Shown here piece by piece: positions 33,996 to 45,289 of a stretch of 64,000 nt of DNA; position 1 is the first letter of the stretch; each line of letters opens with the position of its first letter. The DNA comes from Selaginella moellendorffii. Its lineage: Eukaryota > Streptophyta > Lycopodiopsida > Selaginellales > Selaginellaceae. Both the position numbers and the translations under genes were made by a program. The stretch covers positions 1,372,586 through 1,436,585 of the forward strand of contig NW_003314261.1 of assembly GCF_000143415.4 (NCBI RefSeq). The letters run 5' to 3'. The notes under the pieces are model-generated. The model searched no databases and was not told the origin of the DNA. It saw nothing but the letters and a program-made list of their open reading frames with translations.

Positions 33996-34669
33996 AGGAT
34001 GCTACTTTACAGATTTCTGGACAACAAGCCGGGTTCTGAGAGAAGAAAGACGCACTTAGGAGATTTATTCAGCAACCGGGATCTCTTGTACAGTTGCTCG
34101 TAGTAAATCATAGCGATAGAAGAACTGTAAAGAGTTCCATGGCTTGCAGGGAGTTGACAATGCACGACTATTTTGGTTTTGTGTTGTCAATCCAGGTCTA
34201 ATCGAGTGCTACTACTTTGGAGGAGAAAGGGATTGCTTATAACTCCAAATTTGTCTAGAGAACAAGCCGATCTTTCTTATGAATGGAAGTTCCAGGTGAA
34301 ATCCAGATGTTGTTAAAGCAGCTATTTGAGACAAAGTTCTGTCTCGGGACGATGTTAGACACTGTTGTTTTTAACACACCCAAGAACATATCCTTACTGT
34401 GGTTGGCACCAGTTTCCGAATGCATGCGTTTTTACAAATCACAGCGGCACAAATGTCGACGAGAATGGAATACGATTGAGCTTGCCTTGCTTTGTTCTCG
34501 AGAGATGATGCAAGCTTTCGCGAGTGTAAGTTTCTACCAAGCCTTTTTAGTATGCGTGTTTGTGATGCAGCGTTTGATCCGTGGTGTTGCCAAGAAGAGT
34601 CCAGCAGCAGCGGGGGCTCCGAGCTGGAGAAATGCTGCTACCACTACGAGGATCAAGCGCCCTGAAGAC

Positions 34670-34808
34670 TGATAAGGATGAACAGGGTCTTGTTCATCAC
34701 AAGAGGCTACAAAGGAAAAACACACCCTACTCTCTCTAGTGTCCCCTAACTGCCTACCGCGCCTCTAGAGAGCTCTGGAGAAGATGCTATGCCAGCATAT
34801 TCGTATCA
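34670..34808 (-). repeat. Copia 3' LTR
   Basis: This 139-base LTR reads TGATACGAATATGC... to ...CCTTATCA on the minus strand. It is directly preceded (minus strand) by a purine-rich GAGTGGGAG, the likely polypurine tract. Confidence 0.8.
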
Positions 34809-37800
34809 CTCCCACTCGAGCACTAAGGTGCTCGCTCAAGGCTCACGCCAAGTGCGTGTACGTGTCGCTGGAACAAAGCTGGAGGTAACGCCTTGGTAAA
34901 AATATCTGCAACCTGCTCTGTTGTTCCACAATGGATGAGCTCCAAAACACACTTGATCTCGAATATAATGGAACTGCACCTGGATATGTTTGGCGCGCCC
35001 ATGAGTGCGATAGCACCCTGGTTATCGCAAAAGATAACTGTTGGCGCTAGCTGAGAATAGCCGATGCCGTCCAAGAGCTGTCGTAGCCAGCAACATTCCT
35101 TAGCTGCTTGGGTAGCTGCAACATACTCTGCTTCGGTCGACGATAACGCTATAATTCATGTGAGAGCGCCGCTGCCGAGACCAAAGATATAACCTGAGGT
35201 GGATCTCGGCTGCTCAACCTCGCCTGCAAAGTCAGCATCCGTGAAGCCAAACAGTCCCATACCTGCTGGGACTTTGGAGTACGTGAGTGCAAAATGTCTG
35301 GTCCGCTTTAAGTAGCGAAAGATACGTTTGACTGCTAACCAATGAGGAAGTCTTGGAGTCTCGAGAAACTGGGACACTGCTCCCACTGCAAGAGCTAAAT
35401 CTGGCCGTGTACAGACCATTAGGTAGACTAAGCTGCCAACCATCTGACGGTACGGTATCTGCATCTTCTCGCATTCCTCGACTGTTTGTCGAACTTGATC
35501 TTTGCTGAGATGGAGGCCGGCTTCCATAGGAGTTGACGCTTCATTCAGCTCAGCAAGATGAAACCTCTCCAAGATATCGTCAACATACTTCTGCTGAGAT
35601 AATTGTATGATGCCAGCTTGCCTGTCGCGTATAATCTCGATCCCCAAACAGTATTTCACTGGTCCAAGATCCACCATCTTAAATCGTGCTTGTAGCTCAC
35701 GCTTGAGCTGCTGCAAAGCTATGCGAGTTGGACCGACTAGTAGACAATCGTCTACATAGAGTGCAAGATAAATATATGTTGTACCTGACTTGCGAAGATA
35801 AACGTTAGAATCTGCTGAAATACTCACAAAACCGATGGAGAGTAGATAGCTGTTCATCTTCGCATACCACTGCCATATAAAGCCTTCTTAAGCTTGCACA
35901 CCTTGTGTTCCTGGTCTTTGATGACATATCCTTCTGGCTGAAGGACATAAACCTCCTCGTCAAGATCGCCATAGAGAAACGCTGTGGTGACGTCGAGCTG
36001 CTCCACTTCTAAAGTCTGCTGGGCTGCAAGATTGAGTAACAAGCGGATAGAGGCCATCTTCACCACTGGAGAAAACGTTTCATTGTAGTCCACGCCCTCA
36101 ACCTGTGAGTATCCTTTGCTACAAGTCTTGCCTTGTACTTGAGAAGTTTCTTATCAGCTCCAGTCTTGATTCGAAAAAGCCACATAATTTTGATCGGTTT
36201 CCTTCCAGGAGGTAGATCGACCAGGTCCCATGTCTCATTCTCCGTGAGAGACGAATACTCAGAATTTGCTGCTGCTTGCCACTGCTCACGCTCAGGACTG
36301 GAGAGTGCCTCACGCAAATTCTTGGGAACCAAGATATCTTGGCCTTGACAAAATAACAACTGGAAAACTGGAGAAAACGCCTGTTGCACTTCTGGAGGAG
36401 CTGCTGCATAGTAGAACGTGTTGGAACCACTTGGAGCTGTCTGGGCACGCTCCCTAGCTTGAGCTTGCTGCCGAGAAGCTCGGCGGGCAGTCTGAAAGTC
36501 AAGCCGTTCTTGAAATTGTGCCCCTGCTTCTGTGAGTGTGCGGATCCGAGTAGACCGTCTAAGCACTGGCTGTGGTGAAGGCTGAGTGCTCCCACTTAAG
36601 CCAATCTCTCCGCCGACTGGAGGAGACGTCCCGTTCTGGCCTGAAGTGTCGCTCCCACCCGTGCCAAAAATACCGGGTTGAGAGCTCCCACTCGCTTCAG
36701 CATCACTTGCCGCTGCGTCTATAGGGACGGGCTGATTGGATCCTGCTGCTGGAGCTGCAGTTGCGCTAGGGTCTTCTTCCTAAACCGTTGACGGTTGACT
36801 GGAGGATCAAGAGCGCACGGGAGATTTCTGGTTGCATACGTCCTGTTTCATCGAAGATCACATCACGACTGTGTAAGATCTTGGATGAGGACAAACTGAA
36901 GAGCTTGTAGGCCTTCATGTGATCACTGTAGCCGACTAGAACTGCCTTCACGCTGCAATCTTCAAGATTGGTGCGATGCTTCCTTGGCACAAATGCATAC
37001 GCTATGCATCCAAAAATTCGAAGATGACTGAGATCCGGTTTTCTGCCATACCAAAGCTCAAATGGTGTCTCGTCGCTCACTGCTGATGTGATCTGACGGT
37101 TTCGCAGATAAGCTGCGACTGCAACAGCTTCACACCAAAAGGACTTGGGCAAACCAGCATCTCGTAATAAGGAGCGAGCTGCTTCCTGGAGCGTTCGGTT
37201 GGCTCGTTCAGCTGTGCCATTTTGTTGCTGTGTATCTGGAACTGAATACTACCTCTCAATCCCATCTTCTTCACAATATTTGATAAAATCTTTAGAGACA
37301 TATTCTCCACCACCATCACTTCGAAATTTCCTCAGTTTCTTGCCTGTCTGCAACTCTGCTCGAGTTCTAAAAAACTGGAACTCATTGATCACCTCAGATT
37401 TGCGAGCTAGAAACTTTGCTGCGATCATCCTGCAATAATCGTCTATAAAGGTCACAAAATAGACCTTCTTGTCTCGAGAAAGTACTGGCATCGTACACAC
37501 GTCAGAGTGGACTAGCTCTAAAATCTCGGTAGCTCTTGTAGCAGCACCAGCCTTGAAAGGAAATCTGTGCTGCTTTGCGAGAACGCACGGCTCACAAAAC
37601 TTCATCTTCTGAGAAGTGATGTGAAGACCGTCAACCATGCCTGAACTCGCAAGTTGTTTAATATCCTGGTAATTCGTGTGACCAAGCCGGCGATGCCATG
37701 TCTGGAGGTCAACCGCATGCTGAGGACCTGCAAAAAGAAGCTGCTCGCTAGGCTTGACTGGATACTCCACCTCTGCATTCAGCATAACGCCTCCCACTGG

Positions 37801-38957
37801 CTATAACTGACTCGCCTCACATTATAGTGCACTGCGTCTTGGAAAAGAGAAGTTCACAATCTGTGATTTTTCCAACGGAGAAGAGTGTCATCTTGACACC
37901 AGGAACGTAGTAGACTCCACTGACTGCTACAACCTGTCCTGTGGCAAGTCGAACCTTGAACTCCACACACACTGTGTGAGTAGTCATCGCCGAGGTAAAT
38001 TCGCTTCCCGTCTGGAACGTCTTCTAAATGCGAGAAAAGGCTTTGGAGATGAGTCATATGCTGATTGGCTCCACTGTCAATCCAGATCACCTCTGTTCTT
38101 GGAGTGTTGGGTGCAAGGGAATTTGACTCTGCTACAGCTTGACCCATGAACAAGCTACCATCTGTGCTCGTGCGTAATTGGCAACTTGCTTCCCCTTCCT
38201 GATTTCCTTCCGGAACTTGGCCGCTTCATCTGTACAGTCCCGGGCGAAGTGTCCTGGCTTTTTACAGATATTACAGAGACCGTTATTTTTGTGCTTCTTG
38301 TTTCTCTTTGGCTCGTTTTGACCTTCTTGTTTGCGTTCTTTGGCAGCATCCTCCTGGCGCGGCCCTAGCCTGTCCCAGATTGAGACCTTGGCCTTAGAAC
38401 CAGCAAACATAGCCAAATCGCGAGGGATTTCTTCCAGAAACTGAGATCCTCCTAGCAAGGTTTCCAGTGCTAACATCTCGTTAACGACCTCATCAAAGGT
38501 TTTGGTGGCCACATGTCCAGCGGCAGCAAGTTGAAACGCTGTTGGAATGCCCTTGAGAAACACTGTGACAAGCTCACTGTCGTCCACTTTGGTGGGAGAT
38601 TGAAGGGTGTCGATCTGCTTGGCTGTATCCTTCAAACGACTTGCATAATCTTGAATGGACTCATCCTTCTTCTTGACCATGCTGCCGAACTTGGTTTTCA
38701 TCTCAATTAGATTGGTCTCGTTGGTTCGGCCAAGCACTGTCTTTTCCAAGGATTCCAAGTGTTCGAGTGTTTTGTCTGTTCCACTCTTTCTCGGGTGCAA
38801 CCTCTGTCGCTGCCGGACATGCCTCTGTCCTAGAGACTATATCCCAAAGGTTCTTCTCCATGAAGAAAAACTGCATCTGAGTTCGCCATCCATGGAAATC
38901 TCTGCCATCAAAAACTTCCAAAACGTCTTTGTCTGAAGCCATCTCAGAAAAACTAGT

Positions 38958-38969
38958 GCTCCGATACCA
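38958..38969 (-). other. Copia primer-binding site
   Basis: The minus strand reads TGGTATCGGAGC right next to the 5' LTR. This differs by one base from TGGTATCAGAGC, the usual complement of initiator tRNA-Met in plant copia elements. Confidence 0.85.
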
Positions 38970-39204
38970 TGACCAGGGTCTTGTTCATCACAAGAGGCTA
39001 CAAAGGAAAAACACATCTAGTTGTTAGAACTAAGCTGAACATGCACACAACCAGGGCAGCTAGCTCAGTGGTAGAGCACCTGGCACCGGTGTAGGAGGTC
39101 CTGGGTTCAATCCCCGGCCTGTCCAGATCCATTTTCCAACACTAGCTGCCTACCGCGCCTCTAGAGAGCTCTGGAGAATATGCTATGCCAGCATATTCGT
39201 ATCA
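38970..39204 (-). repeat. Copia 5' LTR with internal insertion
   Basis: Compared with the 139-base partner LTR, this one has lost about nine bases at its inner end and gained a segment (about 39016-39145) carrying a tRNA-like sequence. It ends GTATCA before the target duplication AAGAC. Confidence 0.8.
39054..39125 (+). tRNA. tRNA-like sequence inside the copia LTR
   Basis: This 72-base segment has a good A box (TAGCTCAGTGG), a B box (GGTTCAATCC) and the arm spacing of a tRNA. Acceptor GGGCAG pairs with CTGTCC, the D stem GCTC pairs with GAGC, and the T stem is CTGGG/CCCGG. The seventh acceptor pair and the last anticodon-stem pair are mismatched, and base 33 of the loop CACCGGT is A instead of the near-universal T, so the anticodon is doubtful. 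A TTTT run at 39132-39135 could stop RNA polymerase III. It may be a tRNA pseudogene or the head of a SINE. Confidence 0.55.
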
Positions 39205-39487
39205 AAGACGTTGTTCCAAATCCTTACACCAGCGATGCTGGTGTGATGAAGAGGGAGACAGCATCCGAGTACTTGCATCAGCGCGGAAGGTAGTTTTCTT
39301 TCTTCCTTGTTTTCGTTTTCCTCTAAGGTGGATCCACTGCACAGAGTGTACCAGGTATCGTGCAGGAAAAACGGGATGAAGATGGTAACGACCGACATCC
39401 TTCGCGGAGAACTCCTTCCGGTGCTTCCTCTGGCGGGAATGGTGTTGCTCGCCATTGAGCTGGGGGTGTGGACGTTCTGGTGGGAGA

Positions 39488-39825
39488 AAATTTGCATCCT
39501 GGATTTAAGGTGCGAGAGATGACTTCACTCGTAGCACAGTCGCGGTACTAACGTCGCACAGAGCTCTGTAGGATCTAACGTTCGTCTTGCGTACCAGGTT
39601 GAAATGCAGGCAAGCTTTCCTCGTCTCACTGGCTGGATTTCATGCTCGCAGTCGGCAAAGAAGACGGTGTCCTTGAAGCCGGGGTCAAAGTGACGTTGCC
39701 ATGCTGAACCACGAGAGCACCTCCCTGGCAACCATGCAGGGAGCTGGAGTATGAGAGTGGCAAACATGCTAGGCTCCTTCTTGATGTCTCGGTATAGCTT
39801 GAAGTGTCCATCTTGTGAAAGAACA
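39488..39825 (-). pseudogene. Fragment of a 2OG-Fe(II) oxygenase gene
   Basis: On the minus strand three frame-shifted pieces read GHFKLYRDIKKEPSMFATLI, GGALVVQHGNVTLT and FADCEHEIQPVRRGKLACI. These are the core of plant prolyl-4-hydroxylase-like 2-oxoglutarate oxygenases (MFATLxxQLP..GGALxVQHG..ADCEHEIxPV). It sits exactly between the two halves of exon 3 of the mitochondrial gene copy and has no counterpart in unit 1. The frameshifts show it is decayed. Confidence 0.65.
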
Positions 39826-40160
39826 CGTAGCCCATCCCAACGTGAGCATCACTCGCGACCTCCGGGAGAGGCTGTTCGAGATCGAGCACCCCGAGTGGTC
39901 AAGCGCAAAGCCGCCGTCTACCTCCAGAGCCCGCTGCGGAAGATGTCACTCGAGTGGCCAACCGCTCGCATCGCTCACATCCAGCAGGAGCCTCCGCCCC
40001 CGATCGGCCATGGCGGCCCCTTGAGCTGAAGAGCTTCTTCTTCTTCTTCGTGGTAGTGTAAGTCTTTCAAGTTTTTCTTTCTGTTCTAAAGCAAAGCTCT
40101 TGTTTTGTGTGCGAAAGTATGTATATAAAAAGACGAGTTTTGGAGATCTGAAGGAGTCGA

Positions 40161-42331
40161 TTACAAGTTTTGTTTCAGAGGAGATCTCGTTGGTTCCAAC
40201 CAGTCCGGTTCTTGAGGTTGGTCATTATCGCTTTCAGTTGGAGATTTGCGGCACTTACGACACAAAAACACGGCGGAAACGAAGATGGCACAAACGGCGA
40301 CCACTCCGCCCGCAGCGATACCAGCGATTACTTTACCCGTTGGCTTCTTTGGGGAACGATGAGGAGGAGGAGGAGGAGGAGCACTGGCTGTAGCGGCACA
40401 AGCTCCACAACATATAAAATCCCTGATGGGCGTGGAAAGGTTGCCTCTTGGACAGATTGGAACCAGGCTACCACGGAAGTCACAGCTGATGGTCGCATTG
40501 GAGAGCTGCAAAATCAAAGTTCTCTCAATCTAAAAAGCAAAATAGAAGTTCCAAAAGTTTGTACGTAACTGTTTGAGCGAGAGGAAGTGGCTTTTGCAGT
40601 GAAGGAACAAAGTGTGATCGTTCAGATATAGCTGTCTCAACTGCAGGCTGGCCAAACTCCGCGACAAGCCCATCAGTAAGAACATCTATCGATGCAACTC
40701 CAATTAGCTGTTGATTTGCATCAAAAGCTGCATGCAATTAAAATAAGCAGAGGAATAAATAATAGTACTATACAAACCTGGAAAGATGGAAGTTGTGACA
40801 TTGCCAAGGCCAGCAGAATCGGCATACAGACTCGCCCAAATCGGTTTCTTGTTGACAGCGACAAAGCGAAGCCATGCAATGTAGTCGAAGTAGCTGTGGA
40901 TCTTGAGCAGCGGGTTTTTGTCGTCACTGATGACCTCGTAGCTCATGTTGAGGCTGCTCTGCATTTGCTGGAAAGTGGCATCGTTGGACGTGAAGGACCC
41001 GATTCTGTAGACGAACACCACAACGTTTCTCGCGTTCAGCTGTGCTAAAACTGGGCTCAGTTGGGTGAAGTTGAAATTGCCAGGGATGACAAGCTGTCCA
41101 TCTGTGAAGAGGGTTATGACCTGGGATTTGCCAAGTTGAAGAAACCAATGTGATTTCTTGTGATTATCACACGAAAAGCATCTTACATTCAAGTTGGAGC
41201 TGGTGTTGAAGAAATCAAGTGCCGCTTGCAGCCCATTCTTTATGTTACTGGCTGAGTTTGTAACACTTGTGTTGCTTATGGAATCTTTGAGGGATGAGAT
41301 TCCAGCCAGATACAAAGAGGTTTCCTGGACGTCAAGAACTACGGAAACCTGGAATTCAGAACCTCATAATCAGAAATTATCCTAGTTTCTGATGAAAACT
41401 TAACTGGAGCTCCGATTTTCTCACCACCGATCGTTGACACAGCCACTTGATCTCCATTAGTGAGAGTGTTTAGCAGCTGGTTAATGATGTTATTTGCAAC
41501 ATTAAAGCGGGTTTGGGAGGATAAAACACCAGTGGGATTGCTCATGGAAGTGGAGGTGTCCAAGAGAATGTAGAGCGATTTTTGGACCGCCAAAGTATTG
41601 AGAAACCATGGCCTGAGCCTTGGATCATAAAGATCACACTGCCCACTGTCGACATAGTCCTGTCAATATAAAGACATAAACTCTCGCTTGCAGGGAAGAA
41701 ATGCTTATTGTACACTTACCCGGCCCGGGTAAACATACAAGTATCCTTCAATCCCTCCAAAGAAAGCCCAGCCAAGGGAAAACTTCTTCGTGTTATTCCA
41801 GGCCTGTTGTAGCTTCTTGTCTAGAGATTTTTGAGCACACAAGACCGTCTGAAAATCTCGATCTTTCTCCGGGTCTTGATCGGGTGGGACTCTAGATGAT
41901 CATAGCAACATCTCAAGTCAAAGCTGTACATTGACAAGCCAGATACCTGAGGTATGTTTTTTGAGTTGAAACGCTTAAGCTCTGGCAAGTTCCATTTGCC
42001 GGAGACGTGCAGTCTCCATTGCGGAATACTTGAACGCAAGAGAGCTTTTGGATCTCATCCTTGGACTGCGGCCAGCAAGGGCGCCTTTTGCAAGTGTCTA
42101 GTGAGCAATCCGATAGACTTCCTGGAGTGACAATACTCTACAAAGTTGTTTGAGCTTGAGGTTCAAGAGCTTACCACAAGTATTGGCTCGATTTAAGATT
42201 GCTTGATTCGCGATTTGCTGGACCTGGAAGTCGGTCTCGTTCAGCACTGTTTCGATGTTATCTTGAGCGTTTGCTAGCAGCAAAGACAAGACTCCTAAAA
42301 AGGCGGATCTAAGCAAGAGGGAGCTCTCCAT
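40161..42331 (-). CDS. Alpha2/delta-like VWA-Cache type I membrane protein, copy C (intact)
   Basis: This is the duplicate of copy A, with the same eight-exon plan and an identical signal peptide and N-terminus through NIETVLNETDFQ. Differences are mostly substitutions: FVPSLQKPLPLAQTV in place of the A sequence (with one extra codon), a longer Pro run before the membrane helix (SAPPPPPPHRSPKK), and TGKVIAGIAAGGVVAVCAIF in the helix. All frames stay open, the VWA MIDAS DTSTS and the FTDGQ motif are kept, and the intron that removes the in-frame stop is conserved. Both A-type genes therefore appear functional. Confidence 0.75.
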
Positions 42332-42630
42332 TCGCTCAAACCTGCAAAAGTGGTGGCGTTGATTTTATCAAGCCCTCGTTGGTTCCTGGAAGCACGAACC
42401 ACTATCGTGTTGATTTTTATCTGATATTTAGCTATCCTAAACCGTGTGGACTTCTACGTATTGCCAACCACCGCCCAAAGGCTGATGATGACATCTCCTG
42501 ACTACATTTCTACATTTTTTTGGACACCGGGCTAGACTGTTCATTCACTTGTCCATTGTTGCTGATGAGTTTAATCGCAGGCTGGGCCAAGTTTCAGTTG
42601 TAAATGAAGTAAACGAAGCAAGGCTCTCTT

Positions 42631-44727
42631 TCAATCAGTTATGTTATTAGGCGACCTCTGCGGCGATGGGCCTGTCACCCACACTTCTTGTTCAGCCCCG
42701 ATGGGAGTTTCACTCGTGGTAGGCGAGGGGGATTTGCAGCACTTACAGTAGAGAACTACAGCAGCGGCAGCCAGAACAAGAACTGCCGCTCCCACGCAAA
42801 TACCAGCAATGGCACCAACCGCCAATGAAGTCTTCGAAGAATTGGTGCTGGCAACAGCACAATCGCCACAGCACATGAACTCTGTGATCGGTGTCGAAAA
42901 ATCTCTTTGCGGGCAAATGGGAGTCAGCTTCCCAGTAAAACCACATTTGATAATAGTTGCATTCGAGACCTACTGGTAATGTCAGCGATAAGTTGAAAAG
43001 CTGGGGGTTTTGTGGACTTAACTGGTTGAGTGAGAGGGAGAGGCTTCACATTCTCTGAAGAATGGAAGCTCCGTTTAGACACTGCTTCTTGAACAGCAGC
43101 GCTGCCGAGCCTGCTGATAAGTTTCTCGGCAATAAGGTCAATGCATGCAACTCCGATCAAACGCTGATTTGCATCGAACGCTACAGCAGTAATCAGATTA
43201 TCAAGGAACCAAGACAAGAAAAGGAGCGCCGGTTTACCTGGGAATATTGAGCTCGTCACGTTTCCAAGTTCGGCGGCCTCAACGTAAACAGGCACCCACG
43301 TAGGCTTTTTGTTCACGGCAACAAAGCGAAGCCAAGCGATGTAATCAAGTAGCTCCGAATGTTGAGCAGGGGATTTTTCTCTTCTTTCACAGCCTCGTAA
43401 GTCATGTTGAGGTTATCTTGCATCTCCTGGAAAGTGGCATCGTTGGAGGTGAAGAATCCTATCCTGTAGACGAAAACCACAACACCTTTGTCGTTGAGTT
43501 GTGCAAAGAGTGGATTCAAATCTGTGAAGTTGAAATTGCTGGCAAACTGTCCATCCGTGAAGAGAAGTATTACCTTACATTACAAGCACTGTGAGTGACA
43601 GACAAAGAAAGAGGATGATCTTTACGTTTAAGTTAGAGCTGGAATTGAAGAAATCAAGGGCCGCAGCAAGACCTTTCTTGATATCCGTGGGTAAATTGTC
43701 GACTTTGACCTTGGCTATGGCATCCTTGAGGGACGAAATGCCAGAAGCATTGGATGATGTTTCAAGGTTTTCAAGCACGACTGAAACCTGCAAAACCAAA
43801 GCTCTAAGATGAATCATAACTTGGAAAATTATCTTTTAAATTACTGGAGCAGCAATATGTCGATCATTAATCATTGACACTATTCGTGAGAGTGTCCAGG
43901 AGTGCCTTAAGAACGTTTTTGGCACCGGCCAGACGGCTTTGAGATGACAAAGGCTCTCATGGACAACGATGTGTCCAAAACAATGTAGAGTGATTTCTGA
44001 ACTGCCAAGGCATTCAAGTACCACGGCCTGCGTCTCGGATCATACGTGTTACATTTTTCGTTGTCTGCATAGTCCTGTAGATTATCTATGCCTTTCATGA
44101 ATTAAAATCAAATGAAAGACGAAAACCTCGTACCCGGCTTGGATAAACGTATAAATAGCCTTCAATGCCGCCTCCGAAAAGTGCCTTTCCTTCATAGATG
44201 CTGTTGCAGGCCTGTTGTAATTTGTGGTCAAGAGGTTTCTGAGCGCACAAGACCGCAGCAGTATCAGTCTCTGAAGCCAGCTCGGGTGAGACCCTGGACG
44301 TTTTAAGAAATCTCAAAAGAAAATACTAGCAAAAATGTGAGACAACCAACCTGATGTATGATCTCTCGCTAGACACGCTAACGTAGCGACATGTTCCATT
44401 CCCGAAGCTGTGCAAGCTAGATTCTGATGTACCCCAATGCATGAGAGCTTCTGGATCTCATCCCGGGACTGCGGCCTGCAGGGTTGCCTGATGCAAGTCT
44501 CTGGCAAGCAAGTCGATAGACTCCCTGCACAGCAATCATTCTTAGACTTCATGACAGAAGTTTGTATAGACATGATCTAGAATGTGACCCTCACCACAAA
44601 CATTCGATGGCCTGCTTTGCAATCTCTTGCACTTGCAAGTCGGTCACATCCAGCAGCTCCTCAATGTTGGTGTTCTGAGCACGGACTAGTAGCACGAAGT
44701 GTCCTACATAAAAAACTTGGCCTCCAT
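42631..44727 (-). pseudogene. Alpha2/delta-like paralogue, copy D (broken)
   Basis: This is the duplicate of copy B. It keeps an intact C-terminus (TSLAVGAIAGICVGAAVLVL membrane helix, AEQEVWVTGP) and many exons, but has its own lesions. About 18 bases are lost in the signal-peptide region next to 44700, which shifts the frame after MEAKFFM. A one-base loss lies at about 43349 in the RSYFDYIAW region, and a deletion truncates the VWA MIDAS region around 43940-43960. It also lacks the 11-base deletion of copy B, so the shared one-base loss near 44420 stays uncorrected. It is not expected to make protein. Confidence 0.7.
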
Positions 44728-45289
44728 GTCTAGGACACAGGTAGATTGAACTGGACCTTCCTGGAAACAATCCGCACCCAAGCTGACTTGAGACCCAATG
44801 ATCTTCCAACTCATCGTTTTTGCAGTTCCTCCTAGGCTTTTTTTTTTTTTTTTTTTGCCATGGCTGCGGCTAGACCAATCCCGGCTTGAATGCGGGACAT
44901 TGGATGCTATTTTACAGATTTCTGGACAACAAGCCGGGTTCTGGGAGAACCTAGGAGATTTATTCAGCAACCGGGAATTGCTCGTGGATTGAAAGTAGTA
45001 AATCATAGCGATAGAAGAGCTGTAAAGAGTTCCATGGCTTGCAGGGAGTTGACAATACATCATCAATGAGCGACTGTTTTGGTTTTGTGTTGTCAATCCA
45101 GGTCTAATCGAGTGCTACTACTTTGGAGGAGAAAGGGATTGCTTATAACTACAAATTTGTCTAGAGAACAAGCCGGTGTGGCATGATCTTTCTTATGAAT
45201 GGAAGTTCCTGGTGAAAATTCAGATGTTGATTAAAGCAGCTATTTGAGACGAAGTTCTGTCAGTTAATTCGGTGAATGTTATAGACTGT
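44728..45289. other. End of duplicated unit 2
   Basis: Sequence alignable to 33460-34340 of unit 1 without the PPR fragment. It includes a T-run at 44838-44855 and no gene. Confidence 0.5.

Larger units (their letters stand above)
27880..34340. repeat. Segmental tandem duplication, unit 1
   Basis: This unit begins near ATCCTTACTGTGGTTGGCAC and ends near CAGCTATTTGAGACAAAGTT. Nearly the same sequence recurs from 34394 to about 45260. It contains a mitochondrial-type gene (plus strand), alpha2/delta-like paralogues A and B (minus) and a PPR fragment. Most of the length is alignable by eye between units, with scattered substitutions and indels. Confidence 0.85.
34670..39204 (-). mobile_element. 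Ty1/copia retrotransposon with short LTRs (degenerate)
   Basis: The element interrupts the duplicated mitochondrial gene and is flanked by the 5-base target duplication AAGAC (34665-34669 and 39205-39209). LTRs are 34670-34808 (139 bases) and 38970-39204 (enlarged by an insertion). It reads on the minus strand: gag (38942-38132 with zinc knuckle CNICKKPGHFARDC), protease (WIDSGANQHMT), GAG-pre-integrase (WHRRLGHTNYQDIKQL), integrase (LELVHSDVCTMP, FRSDGGGEYVSKDF), reverse transcriptase (QLDVTTAFLYGDLDEEVYV, YVDDCLLVG) and RNase H (ADIFTKALPP). The order integrase before RT marks copia. Several frameshifts and stops break the polyprotein, so it is no longer autonomous. Confidence 0.92.
34508..40028 (+). 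pseudogene. Mitochondrial-type gene, unit 2 copy (interrupted)
   Basis: Exon 1 (34508-34525) and most of exon 2 (34571-34669) match the unit 1 gene, then the copia element splits exon 2, which resumes at 39205. Exon 3 (from about 39365) is split again at 39487/39826 by an oxygenase fragment. In the final part GAGTGGGTCAAG of unit 1 reads GAGTGGTCAAG here (near 39896), a one-base loss that shifts the frame. The copy is dead. Confidence 0.85.
34394..45260. repeat. Segmental tandem duplication, unit 2
   Basis: This is the second copy of the 27.9-34.3 kb unit, enlarged by a copia element (34670-39204) and an oxygenase gene fragment (39488-39825). Its right end grades into the 3' end of the DMT transporter gene. 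A small remnant of that end is also present at the end of unit 1 (about 34276-34340). Confidence 0.85.
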
